The notes under the pieces: generated by a model
Told to the model about the DNA's origin: nothing
What the model saw: only the letters and a program-made list of their open reading frames with translations
Databases searched by the model: none
Shown here: one piece after another, positions 46,650-55,153 of the stretch
Layout of the letters: the number at the start of each line of letters is the position of its first letter
Numbering within the stretch: the stretch's first letter is position 1
From: a virus
Strand: one strand, 5' to 3'
DNA length: 64,000 nt
Virus record (IMG/VR): IMGVR_UViG_3300026097_001455
Location: 1 to 64,000 of that record
Position numbers and translations under genes: made by a program

Positions 46650-47659
46650 CCTTTAAGTTTATTTTTAATTTGAGAGGATAGGTTCATCTTTCTGACGCAA
46701 CGCAGAGCTTTTGCTACTTCCTCTTTGCCGTGGTCTTCATAAATCTTTGCAATATCCTTTTGGTGGCCTGATAAATCTACAAAAAAAACGTTCAAACCTA
46801 AAGAAGAAAGTTCTTGATAGGTTTCGATAGTTTTTTTCATCGCATCTGGGTCAAAACAAAGAATTACAATTGGGTTGTGCTTAAGTAGTTGAGCTATTAA
46901 AAGTGGAGATGCTTGCTTTCCAAGTACAGGGATAGAGTTGGGTACTTGAAACATGTCAAACACCCCTTCTACAAGATAAACAGGTAGGTCCCAGTTAATG
47001 TTGTATTCATTAAATATGATGTCATTTTTATGAACTTCCTCACCGCTTGGCTTCATGTAAGGAATCTTAGGGTCTTTCATATAAGATCGAGCATCATAAT
47101 AATTAAACCTACCAAGAGAATTCTTGGAGGGGATTATTATTCTAAACTTTCTATCTCCAGATTCAGTGTAGCCTATTTGATATTCATCTATCACATCAAG
47201 ACTTAGTTTACGCTGCTTTTTTCCGTGACCAGTAAAATACTCCCAAGCAAGATTATATAAATTTGTATTTCTCTTTTTGCCAAGAGGCATATATCCCTCT
47301 GGGAGTTTACATGTAACAAGGTGGTGATCTGTTCTGGGCTTAGCTGCCTGCTTGCTAAATTTCTTGAGCTTATCTGGAGGGAGTATTAGTTTTAACTTAT
47401 CATAATCAGCTTGGGTACCGTAATCTTTTGTAAGCTTGTACACGAAACCGTAGTATTCACACTTCCAGCACTTAAATACTTTCTTTTTAGAATTAAATTC
47501 TAGATTGAATTTATCAACATCATGCCTACAGGTAGGAGTAGGGCAATTGAACTGCCACTGATCTTTACTCAGCGCATCAACTTCACTCTTAGGTTTTCCA
47601 AGAAAGTTCTTTAGAACTTCGACTACCATGTAGCCCTTGTTCACTCCATCTCCATCCAT
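46646..47659 (-). CDS. DNA primase (zinc-ribbon and TOPRIM)
   Basis: A 337-residue protein. Zinc ribbon with CPTPTCRHD (~40) and VFKCWKCEYYGFVYK (~66), then a linker, then the TOPRIM-type catalytic core: LPVYLVEGVFDMFQVP with the conserved Glu, followed by HNPIVILCFDPDAMKKT (D-x-D). Short for DnaG-like primases (no helicase-interaction domain), like T4 gp61 in size. It synthesises RNA primers. Ends 4 bases into the Mre11-Rad50 gene. The ATG at 47659 sits six bases after a TACATTTG box; a second ATG at 47629 would leave a normal leader and cost ten residues. Confidence 0.85.
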   Translation of the reverse strand: MDGDGVNKGYMVVEVLKNFLGKPKSEVDALSKDQWQFNCPTPTCRHDVDKFNLEFNSKKKVFKCWKCEYYGFVYKLTKDYGTQADYDKLKLILPPDKLKKFSKQAAKPRTDHHLVTCKLPEGYMPLGKKRNTNLYNLAWEYFTGHGKKQRKLSLDVIDEYQIGYTESGDRKFRIIIPSKNSLGRFNYYDARSYMKDPKIPYMKPSGEEVHKNDIIFNEYNINWDLPVYLVEGVFDMFQVPNSIPVLGKQASPLLIAQLLKHNPIVILCFDPDAMKKTIETYQELSSLGLNVFFVDLSGHQKDIAKIYEDHGKEEVAKALRCVRKMNLSSQIKNKLKG

Positions 47660-47664
47660 ACTTA

Positions 47665-47672
47665 CAAATGTA
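47665..47672 (-). promoter_or_regulatory. Bacteroidetes-type promoter -7 box (TACATTTG)
   Basis: TAnnTTTG on the minus strand just upstream of the primase gene. It is close enough to the first ATG that the downstream ATG at 47629 may be the true start. Confidence 0.4.
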
Positions 47673-47687
47673 CAGATTTTTTTGGAA

Positions 47688-48227
47688 TTATCCTTCTTTT
47701 TGTTCGTTCACTACGTTGATATGACATTTTCCCACAGTGTATGCATCACACATGTCATAATTTTCTGTAGTTAACTTATGGCTTCTAGGTCCATATTTCC
47801 AAACAATATGAGGCTCTCTGTCACGAACTATAGTCCATATCTGATGCTTGTTCTCTGCGCTTTTTCTCTTTGCCTTATACTCTGGGAAAGCTGTCTTTCT
47901 AGCTGTATTAACATTGTAATAAATAGGCTCTATTCCGAACATTTCATAAACACATGCACTGATCATCCCGTTAAAGAAGTTTAGGATAGCTATTGTACTT
48001 GCGCTTGAATATTTTCCAGCAAACTTTTTGAGTGGTTCCTCAATTGCTATTTGCTGTACATCAACCTCTTCAAGAAACTTCATCTTTTTCTTAAATTCAG
48101 CTAATTTTTCAAAAATACTAATTTTGTTTTTGAATTTTATATAGTTAAGTTCCAATAGCTTTTCACCTGCCTCATCAAAGAGGGCATAGCCTATACAGCT
48201 TGTAGATACATCTAGTGCTAGAATCAT
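47688..48227 (-). CDS. RuvC-like Holliday junction resolvase
   Basis: A 179-residue RNase H-fold nuclease. MILALDVSTSCIGYALFDEA gives the first catalytic Asp, IAIEEPLKKFAG the Glu, and ENYDMCDAYTVGKCHIN the C-terminal D-x-x-D-A pattern of the RuvC/poxvirus-A22 family. It should resolve branched DNA before packaging, the job of T4 gp49. It is in the same minus-strand block as the recombination nuclease and primase. Confidence 0.85.
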   Translation of the reverse strand: MILALDVSTSCIGYALFDEAGEKLLELNYIKFKNKISIFEKLAEFKKKMKFLEEVDVQQIAIEEPLKKFAGKYSSASTIAILNFFNGMISACVYEMFGIEPIYYNVNTARKTAFPEYKAKRKSAENKHQIWTIVRDREPHIVWKYGPRSHKLTTENYDMCDAYTVGKCHINVVNEQKEG

Positions 48228-48249
48228 AATTTAGATTTTATAAAACATA

Positions 48250-48280
48250 AAAAAAGCGCTCGAAAATATCAAGCGCTTTT
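48250..48280 (-). terminator. intrinsic terminator
   Basis: AAAAGCGCTTGA pairs with TCGAGCGCTTTT (12 bp with one G-U) around a five-base loop, flanked by A's and T's on both sides. It lies downstream of the structural gene ending at 48303. Confidence 0.85.
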
Positions 48281-48302
48281 CATTAATAATGCTGGGGTTG
48301 CA

Positions 48303-49400
48303 TTAAACGTCTATGTCAAGATTAAACGTGATTAAGTTAGTGTAAGTTTTTTCTACTGGTCGATCAAGCTTCGCAACTGCAATCAACTCACTATTTTTGT
48401 TATACATACCAATTTCGGTTACATAAATAGAGTCAAACCCATTAGTACCATTTTGAAGTTCTTGCAAGTTAAAGGCAAGGTCCCAAGACGGGTTGGTTGA
48501 GAATGAAAACTCACCTGGCAACGCCAAACAAACGACAGATGTTCTGAAGTTAATGTTTATATCGGTATAAGTTAACTGAGAATTTGCTGAGCCGCCTGTG
48601 AAATAGACATTTGTAGTTCCAGAGTTAGAAGCGTTGGTATATTGATCAAACCCTTCGTTCCAAGGAATGTTGTTAACAATGTCTGGGTGCGTTAATACCA
48701 TAAATCCTTTATCAAGAACTGCAAACCCAACTGGAATATCATAATTGTATCCCTGATTTGTAGTTGTAGGATAGTTTTCTGTAATTGATGTCACCGCTAA
48801 ATTAACTCCTGACCATGGTCTATTATCTGTGTTGATGTCGGCAGAATCAACATCTGAATATGAATGTGCAGCTGGTCTATCAACAAAAGGTGAAACATTC
48901 CAGGTATTTCTTGGTGTAAATGTAGTTACACTAGGAGTTCCTGCATTTGTTGTTCCTGTTCTTGGTAAATTTACATCATCAGAAAAAAGAAAAGATATAT
49001 TATCACCGAGTAATGTGGAGTTTTGAGATTTAGTTAGTTGTCCATAAGTAGATGAAACAACCGTCTTAGTTGAACTAGAGCCTTGAGGCACTGTAAAAGT
49101 AATACTTCTACCATCAATTATTTCACTATACTCCTCTCTAGGTATTGGGCAGATTACTATATTATCAACATTTAATTGCTGAAGTTCTGGGTTCTGCAAA
49201 GAAAGAGTTGACCCTGTAGCAAATTGAGCTGCTTCATGTGGTAGCCTAAAAGAAAGAAAGTAATTAGCTTCTTTGCTAGTAAGGTTAGTTCTATCACAAA
49301 GCGTGTAGGTAAGACCGCTTTCGCTTATCGCTCTAAAAGTGGAATTCTCTTGCTTTGTTGATATTAAACTTGTTATTGGTTTATATGGTACGTTTGCCAT
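48303..49400 (-). CDS. virion protein (baseplate/tail family A)
   Basis: A 365-residue, Thr/Ser/Asn-rich beta protein starting MANVPYKPITSLISTKQENS. Its C-terminus SIYVTEIGMYNKNSELIAVA and TYTNLITFNLDIDV is closely related to that of the 678-residue protein at 50485 (YITEVGVLNNNNVLVAVGKP, YLAFQLEIDF), so the two are paralogues sharing a C-terminal domain. The domain looks like a virion beta-sandwich used for assembly. No enzymatic motif. Start of a minus-strand run of structural genes with terminator downstream. Exact component unknown. Confidence 0.65.
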   Translation of the reverse strand: MANVPYKPITSLISTKQENSTFRAISESGLTYTLCDRTNLTSKEANYFLSFRLPHEAAQFATGSTLSLQNPELQQLNVDNIVICPIPREEYSEIIDGRSITFTVPQGSSSTKTVVSSTYGQLTKSQNSTLLGDNISFLFSDDVNLPRTGTTNAGTPSVTTFTPRNTWNVSPFVDRPAAHSYSDVDSADINTDNRPWSGVNLAVTSITENYPTTTNQGYNYDIPVGFAVLDKGFMVLTHPDIVNNIPWNEGFDQYTNASNSGTTNVYFTGGSANSQLTYTDININFRTSVVCLALPGEFSFSTNPSWDLAFNLQELQNGTNGFDSIYVTEIGMYNKNSELIAVAKLDRPVEKTYTNLITFNLDIDV

Positions 49401-49419
49401 CTTTTTTTAGTTTTATAGT

Positions 49420-49956
49420 TTATGCTGTTGCAAATTGCTGACTTCCACCACCGCTAGTAGCGCCAAACACACCTGTAAACCTAACTGTATATTGAATTGC
49501 TGCAGATGTTTGGTTGGTATCTAATCCATACACAGTAAATGTAAGGGTTTTTGGAATGCTTGTTGGTTGAGACGGAAGTCCTAATGGATTATCTGCAATC
49601 CAGTTTCTTAAATCAGTTCTATATTGAGAAGGTATCCCTGTTTGATAGTCATAGTATCCATCTGAGTAGGAATTGTTTTTCTCGCAAAAAGTTACATAAA
49701 ACTCACTTGAGTTTGGTTGAGGTAAGTGAAATTTTAAATAACTTGCCCCCTGCGAGCTATCAGATGTTAGTGGAACTACTATTTTGTTTCCTCCTATACT
49801 TATCGCATTAAGAGGGATATTAAATGAGCCCGTAGGTCCAGAAACTGTGTGTGGTTCTGAAAAAACAGTTCCATTACTCAGGTTAGTGGTAGTGAAATTT
49901 ACTACCTGTGCCATTGGAAATCCTATATTTTGTGGGTCTTGATTTGCTGTTGCCAT
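49420..49956 (-). CDS. virion protein, uncharacterised
   Basis: A 178-residue beta-rich protein starting MATANQDPQNIGFPMAQVVN, with SIGGNKIVVPLTSDSSQGAS and LTFTVYGLDTNQTSAAIQYT, ending in Gly/Ser/Gln-rich sequence. Composition (Thr, Ser, Asn, Gly) and position among baseplate genes point to a small virion component. Not recognised. Confidence 0.55.
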   Translation of the reverse strand: MATANQDPQNIGFPMAQVVNFTTTNLSNGTVFSEPHTVSGPTGSFNIPLNAISIGGNKIVVPLTSDSSQGASYLKFHLPQPNSSEFYVTFCEKNNSYSDGYYDYQTGIPSQYRTDLRNWIADNPLGLPSQPTSIPKTLTFTVYGLDTNQTSAAIQYTVRFTGVFGATSGGGSQQFATA

Positions 49957-49973
49957 TTTGTTTTATTTTTTAA

Positions 49974-50444
49974 TTATAAACCACCCAATCCTGCTACTGG
50001 TCCTATAAGTCCTGGAAGTGCTGGAAGGGTTCCGCCCCCTCCTGATGGAGGTATGATGTTTCCGCTTTCTGAAGAAGAAATATCTGGTAAATCACTTTCT
50101 CTAATAAGAAGCTGATCTCCATCAACATCTGTTGAATACTCGACATTAGTGGGAGTATCATCAAACACATAAGCAAGCAAGCTAGTTTGGGTATAGTTAG
50201 CTGTAGCCTTAAGGCATCCTTCAGCCTTACCTGTTACATCTGGAACATCTCCAGACTCTAATAAATAGGCATCAGAAAGTTGATAATTTGTGTCAGAATC
50301 AGAAAGTGCAAACTTTGTGATTTGAAACAAATCATCGCCTGCTCCATCAAACCTATTGTTATTTTCATTAAATAAGTACCTCCTACCTGTCTCTGTTAGG
50401 TAGGCTGTTGCGTAAACTGTATCTGCCGAAGGTATATATCCCAT
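49974..50444 (-). CDS. virion protein with 'LTxxGRxxL' N-terminal domain
   Basis: A 156-residue protein. The N-terminal ATAYLTETGRRYLFNENNNR with FQITKFALSDSDTNYQLSD is a shorter version of the N-terminal domain of the 678-residue neighbour (INIKLTDAGRQLLSLGQLTF, IVSDREIDYG), so the two share this module. It ends in a Gly/Pro-rich tail (PPSGGGGTLPALPGLIGPVA). A late-type element lies 16-24 bases upstream. Component unknown. Confidence 0.6.
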   Translation of the reverse strand: MGYIPSADTVYATAYLTETGRRYLFNENNNRFDGAGDDLFQITKFALSDSDTNYQLSDAYLLESGDVPDVTGKAEGCLKATANYTQTSLLAYVFDDTPTNVEYSTDVDGDQLLIRESDLPDISSSESGNIIPPSGGGGTLPALPGLIGPVAGLGGL

Positions 50445-50459
50445 GTTCTATCTTTTTAA

Positions 50460-50468
50460 TATAAATAT
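50460..50468 (-). promoter_or_regulatory. late-promoter-like element (ATATTTATA)
   Basis: Minus-strand ATATTTATATTAAAAAG, 16-24 bases upstream of the ATG at 50444. Confidence 0.5.
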
Positions 50469-50484
50469 CTCAATTTAAAAAAAC

Positions 50485-52521
50485 TTAGAAATCTATTTCT
50501 AATTGGAAAGCTAAGTATCTTGATGAATTCTTTTTAATTGGAAATGTTGGCTTACCAACTGCAACCAATACGTTATTATTATTTAGAACCCCAACTTCTG
50601 TTATGTAAGTGTCTGTATCAAGCAATCCATCAAAGCTTGAGTTTTGCGAATTATTGTATTGAGGGTCTGGAAGCTGTACTGTCATTATAGACTTAAACAC
50701 AGTCGCTCTTATAGATGCTTTTATGTTACCGAAGAAAAATGATTCATTCCCAAAGGTAAGTCCATAACTATCGTCATCGTTATTATCGTGAAATGTGTTG
50801 TCAAGAACATAAGTGCTTCCGCTTACATAGTCTTCTCTTGAGGTTATAAACTGAAAACCTGCTAAGTTATTAGGGTCAATCGTTAAACTTCCTGTAGAGC
50901 CTGTATATAAGCCGTTACCAGTTCCTCCCGAAGACATTAATCTCCATCCATCTGTTGGTATTGTATCTAAATCGACAGAAGGGCTAGTTGTCAAATCAAC
51001 TTCATTTACGAGTAGCTGTACTTTATTTGCATTCCAACCAGTTCCAGAAAGGGCGCTCATATTACTAGAGTTTCTCATGTAAGGAAATGACGAAGAATTA
51101 AAGTATGCCCTAAGGTATTGAGGATTCCCAGAAGAGTCTTCAACTCCATCTATCCTCTGAATATATTGACACGGCAAAGATTGAGGGTATCCATAAGAAC
51201 TACCTGAGGCGTATTCTGAATCACTTTCTGTTATATAAGTCACAAAGTATGTGTACCCGCTTCTAAGCACTCCTGTTGAATTATTTGTATTAAGAGGTGT
51301 CTTAGGAACAGTTGTTGATTCCACGGTTAATGGGGGGAGGGTGTATGATCTGTTAGACTTATATGTCAACGCTGTTAGTAATTCAGCATCTGTTATCACA
51401 ATAAGTTTTAGTTTATGATAAACTCTACCTACAACAAAATTTTGAGCCGAATTTCCATCTCTAAGTTCTCTATATGTTGTCTGAGCTGCTGCATCAAATA
51501 TTGTCGAGCCTGCAGAATCACTTAACTGTATTCCATAAGAAGTTTCTGTTCCTATATTTCCAGGGTATCTGTGCCACTTTACATTTGGAATATCTATTAC
51601 AACACTTTTTTCAACAAGCTGTTCTGCATACGTATTTCCAGTGTACTCATTTGTGTAATGAATAACTCCAAGCTGTCTAGTCTCATCTTCAAATCCAAGA
51701 TATTGCTTAGTTCCGTTGTATTCTATAGAGCCATATGTGGTATAACCACTTATTGAGGCGTCCGTACCTTCAACAGAGCTTGTTCTTACTATGTTCATAT
51801 TCCACACTCTAGTGTTAACTGTTGCAGCAGAACCGTAAAAATCTTCAACTCCATTAAATGGATAGAAATAAGTATTTAAAACTTGAGATGATGTTGTGCC
51901 TGTTCCTCCAAAATTAGGAACCTCCCTATCAAGAGTTACTACTGAAGTTCCAGTGTCAGCCGTCATTACTCTGTACCAAAGGTCGTTAATTGACTTTCCT
52001 GAGTTAATTAGCTCAGATGAATCATACACAAACCCACTTGCCTGAACTGGCTCCCAAGGTATGTAAATTAGATCACCAGCAACAGGAATATATCCAGTTC
52101 CCCCTCCAGCAAGAGTTATTTCATTTGTCCCATCTGGAGTATATGTGGAGTAGTCTATTGTGTTAGAACCAATATATTCATCTGAATCAATCGCCCAAGA
52201 ATTTGTTGAGCCTGTGAAAAATCCAGTAGAATCAGTGCTTGCTGTTATTATCTGTGTTGCAGAACCAACTGTAATAGGAAATGCATTGGAGCCATCAAAA
52301 CTCGTTGGCGTTGCAAATCCAGGAGCTGAGTCCTTAGGGCTTAGTACTCTGTTGCAGCAGTCAATATCATACGCCCCAGTTCTATCAATGCCATAATCTA
52401 TCTCTCTATCAGATACAATTGCATTATTAAACGTAAGCTGTCCGAGGGACAGAAGTTGTCTCCCAGCATCGGTAAGTTTTATGTTGATGAACGTTGTCGG
52501 CTCTTTTGGTAAATAACTCAT
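50485..52521 (-). CDS. large virion protein (baseplate/tail family A)
   Basis: A 678-residue Thr/Ser/Gly/Asn-rich beta protein. N-terminus TFINIKLTDAGRQLLSLGQL, a module shared with the gene at 49974; the C-terminus (YITEVGVLNNNNVLVAVGKP) is shared with the gene at 48303. The middle has long strand-turn stretches (GGTGYIPVAGDLIYIPWEPV) like a tail or baseplate protein. No lytic or receptor motif. It starts with a CTATTTATA element 14-22 bases upstream and is divergent from the baseplate gene at 52655. Component unknown. Confidence 0.7.
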   Translation of the reverse strand: MSYLPKEPTTFINIKLTDAGRQLLSLGQLTFNNAIVSDREIDYGIDRTGAYDIDCCNRVLSPKDSAPGFATPTSFDGSNAFPITVGSATQIITASTDSTGFFTGSTNSWAIDSDEYIGSNTIDYSTYTPDGTNEITLAGGGTGYIPVAGDLIYIPWEPVQASGFVYDSSELINSGKSINDLWYRVMTADTGTSVVTLDREVPNFGGTGTTSSQVLNTYFYPFNGVEDFYGSAATVNTRVWNMNIVRTSSVEGTDASISGYTTYGSIEYNGTKQYLGFEDETRQLGVIHYTNEYTGNTYAEQLVEKSVVIDIPNVKWHRYPGNIGTETSYGIQLSDSAGSTIFDAAAQTTYRELRDGNSAQNFVVGRVYHKLKLIVITDAELLTALTYKSNRSYTLPPLTVESTTVPKTPLNTNNSTGVLRSGYTYFVTYITESDSEYASGSSYGYPQSLPCQYIQRIDGVEDSSGNPQYLRAYFNSSSFPYMRNSSNMSALSGTGWNANKVQLLVNEVDLTTSPSVDLDTIPTDGWRLMSSGGTGNGLYTGSTGSLTIDPNNLAGFQFITSREDYVSGSTYVLDNTFHDNNDDDSYGLTFGNESFFFGNIKASIRATVFKSIMTVQLPDPQYNNSQNSSFDGLLDTDTYITEVGVLNNNNVLVAVGKPTFPIKKNSSRYLAFQLEIDF

Positions 52522-52534
52522 CTGAATATTTTCA

Positions 52535-52543
52535 TATAAATAG
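52535..52543 (-). promoter_or_regulatory. late-promoter-like element (CTATTTATA)
   Basis: Perfect CTATTTATATGAAAA on the minus strand, 14-22 bases upstream of the ATG at 52521. Confidence 0.6.
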
Positions 52544-52632
52544 ACTGATAAAATTTATTTAATTCACATCGAAAAATAAATAGTTTTGATCAAAAAGAAT
52601 TTTCACATTTACATTCGAAAACTTTTTCACTA

Positions 52633-52653
52633 ATATTTATTTAAAAAGCGCTT
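52633..52653 (+). promoter_or_regulatory. late-type promoter/leader identical to that at 27437-27457
   Basis: Twenty-one bases containing TATTTATTTAAAAAGCGCTT, one base before the ATG at 52655, identical on the opposite strand to the leader of the 26971-27435 gene. Confidence 0.65.
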
Positions 52654-52654
52654 T

Positions 52655-55138
52655 ATGGCAACACCAGCAGAAACAGCAACCACTATATCTTTAGCATTCA
52701 GTCCAGGGGAACAAATATTGTTTGCACCAACTGGGTCTGAGTCTATTTTTACATTTGGTGATTATAGAGTAGAAAGAGATGGTGGGCCAGATATATTAAC
52801 TGGCACTTCTCAGAATTTGCAGTTTACGCCATTCTCTACGCTTAACAACTTAGGTGCATCTGGATTCAGCCCAAATTTTTCAGTATCAGTTCAGAACAAC
52901 GAGCTTAAACCAGTACATAAAGACCCATACAGCTACACCTATTTTGGCTCATTCTACACTGAAGTTGCAAACGCAATAAACAACGTAATTAATGATTTTC
53001 CTTATGCAGCTCTTGCATACGACAGTTTTGAGGGGGATACGATTATAGATTACAGCCAGACATTCAATAACATAACTGGACAGAAACTTTCTACTTTTAA
53101 AGTTCCGCTAGATGTAGTAACAAATCAAGGGTTTATACTATTCGGCTCTGGCTCTCCAATTAACAATGCAGTAAGCTTAATGACAAACACAAATATGTTT
53201 GAAATTCAACTTAGTGGAGCTACAACTGCAAAGACGGATTCTTATGAAATAAAGTCATATTCTTTTACAGCTGGTACTACAAATATATTAGAGTTTGAAA
53301 TATACGGGCACTTGTTTGAGGATGCTACAGAAGCATATACTGGACAGACTAATAGCAAATTACCTCTTTATATAAGACCCTCAAGAAAGAGGATGACAGA
53401 GTATAATAGAAGTATATCAAGAATAGAGAAGCAATTACTTGGCTCTGGTCTTCTTGATATTCCAGATGTAGATGACGAAAAAAGAGAATGGACATATAGG
53501 GTTCCGTGGCCTAGAACAATTGACGGATTTAACCCAGACACAAGAGGTGCAAACTTTGAGACTTTTAAAGATAATGTATTACTTCTTGCTGGCAATGTAG
53601 ATATGGATAAGACTGACATCATGTTAAAGACTATGTTGCCAGACAACTATCTTCAGTTTGATTCAGATCAGCAGATATACAAAAAATTAACTTCATCATA
53701 TGCTAAACAATTCGATGAGATCAAGAATTTCATTGATAACATGGCGTATGCTCACACTATCACATATAATGAGGAAGAAAATATACCTGACAAATTCTTG
53801 GTTAAACTAAGTAATTTGTTAGGATGGAAGCTTTCTAGTACTTTTAACGAGATAGACTTGTTTGATTACTTAGCAAATGATCAAGACTTACAAGGAAATC
53901 AATATGCTTATTACAACATAGAGCTGTGGAAGAGAATTTTAATTAATATAAATTGGCTATACAAGAGAAAAGGTACTAGAGATGCGCTTCAGTTTTTATT
54001 TAAACTAATGGGTGCTCCAGACTGTCTTATAGTATTTAATGAATTTATATATGAAATTGATTCTACTTTATCATCTGGCACAACAGTTCCAATAGGAACT
54101 CCTCCAAGTAGTCTTAAGACAAATCCTAGAGGCTACCCAAACTATGAGTGGAGTAATTTAGAGTTTCAAGAAGGAGGTTTAGGAAGAGGTACTGGTCAGG
54201 CGTACATAAATCAGTGGGAACCAGAATTTAATCCATTAAAAAAGGTAGATAACATCAAAGTTCAGGTTGGAGATACTGGATTTACTGGGAGTGAAAACAT
54301 AATGAACACCAAGGAGCTTTGTGCAACTTTGGACCCTGCTAACGCAATTGAGTGTGACGTTTTTGATTGGTATAAGCTAAGTGGTACTTGCTGGGTTTGG
54401 GGAAGTTCTGCCCCACCATTTAGTGCAAATACAGTTCCGTTCGAATATGCTATTGATGATTGTGAATTTGTTAATCCAGATAGAATTACTGGAATGACGT
54501 TCAATGATTACATGGAGTTTATTTACACATCAAACATTGACCCTACGAATAGAAAAACTAATGACCAGGGACATACGATGTTTACATATCCTGAGCTGAA
54601 GAAGATTTATATGAACTATTATTTGTTAGCCGAACCTCAATCAAATAGGCTAACAATAAAGAAGCTTGAGGCATTTCTTGATCTTATGGAGGTTAATTTC
54701 CAGGATTATCTACTTCAACTTATACCTGCTACAACTATTCTTGAATGTCAAGGGACTACATACAGAAACACTGTATTTCATAGACAAAAATTTGTTTACA
54801 AGGACGGTATAAACAAAGGTTCAGAATTTCAAAATTCTTTACCTCCAGATATTAGGCCAGGTGTAACACCTATAAAGGTAACCTCTAAAGTTAATGATTT
54901 CCAAAAAGCAACTATTAATCCGATAGTCATAAATTCAGACGTTAGTCAAGGAATAAGATCATCAGTTAACGCAATAGAGATAAAAGGTTATATTAACGTA
55001 AATAATATAGGTACAGGTATTGAAGGTTTCGATGTATCTGGAGATATTAATCTGCCGAGCGGAAGTTCTAGTCTATCTCTGTCAAACGCCCCAGTTAGAA
55101 TATCTCAACCAGCAAATCTAGCAGGGCTAAGCTCATAA
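52655..55138 (+). CDS. large baseplate/tail protein
   Basis: An 827-residue protein. The N-terminal ~250 residues are beta-rich. Around residues 250-320 there is charged and aromatic sequence (TEYNRSISRIEKQLLGSGLL, EWTYRVPWPRTIDGFNPDTR). Residues ~345-465 contain SSYAKQFDEIKNFIDNMAYA, DKFLVKLSNLLGWKLSS, ELWKRILININWLYKRKGTR and DALQFLFKLMGAPD. This 'W-(K)-R-I-L-x-N-x-x-x-L-x-K-x-K-G-T-R-x-A' segment is characteristic of tail baseplate proteins of large phages, where it joins wedge parts. The C-terminus is beta-rich (GDINLPSGSSSLSLSNAPVR). Divergent promoter region with the previous gene. Likely a baseplate wedge component. Confidence 0.72.
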   Translation: MATPAETATTISLAFSPGEQILFAPTGSESIFTFGDYRVERDGGPDILTGTSQNLQFTPFSTLNNLGASGFSPNFSVSVQNNELKPVHKDPYSYTYFGSFYTEVANAINNVINDFPYAALAYDSFEGDTIIDYSQTFNNITGQKLSTFKVPLDVVTNQGFILFGSGSPINNAVSLMTNTNMFEIQLSGATTAKTDSYEIKSYSFTAGTTNILEFEIYGHLFEDATEAYTGQTNSKLPLYIRPSRKRMTEYNRSISRIEKQLLGSGLLDIPDVDDEKREWTYRVPWPRTIDGFNPDTRGANFETFKDNVLLLAGNVDMDKTDIMLKTMLPDNYLQFDSDQQIYKKLTSSYAKQFDEIKNFIDNMAYAHTITYNEEENIPDKFLVKLSNLLGWKLSSTFNEIDLFDYLANDQDLQGNQYAYYNIELWKRILININWLYKRKGTRDALQFLFKLMGAPDCLIVFNEFIYEIDSTLSSGTTVPIGTPPSSLKTNPRGYPNYEWSNLEFQEGGLGRGTGQAYINQWEPEFNPLKKVDNIKVQVGDTGFTGSENIMNTKELCATLDPANAIECDVFDWYKLSGTCWVWGSSAPPFSANTVPFEYAIDDCEFVNPDRITGMTFNDYMEFIYTSNIDPTNRKTNDQGHTMFTYPELKKIYMNYYLLAEPQSNRLTIKKLEAFLDLMEVNFQDYLLQLIPATTILECQGTTYRNTVFHRQKFVYKDGINKGSEFQNSLPPDIRPGVTPIKVTSKVNDFQKATINPIVINSDVSQGIRSSVNAIEIKGYINVNNIGTGIEGFDVSGDINLPSGSSSLSLSNAPVRISQPANLAGLSS

Positions 55139-55153
55139 TGTAATAATATATAA

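Noticed and set aside
52655-55138. T4 gp6-type baseplate wedge by name
   Set aside because: The motif around residue 440 supports a baseplate role, but I cannot see enough to name the T4 equivalent.
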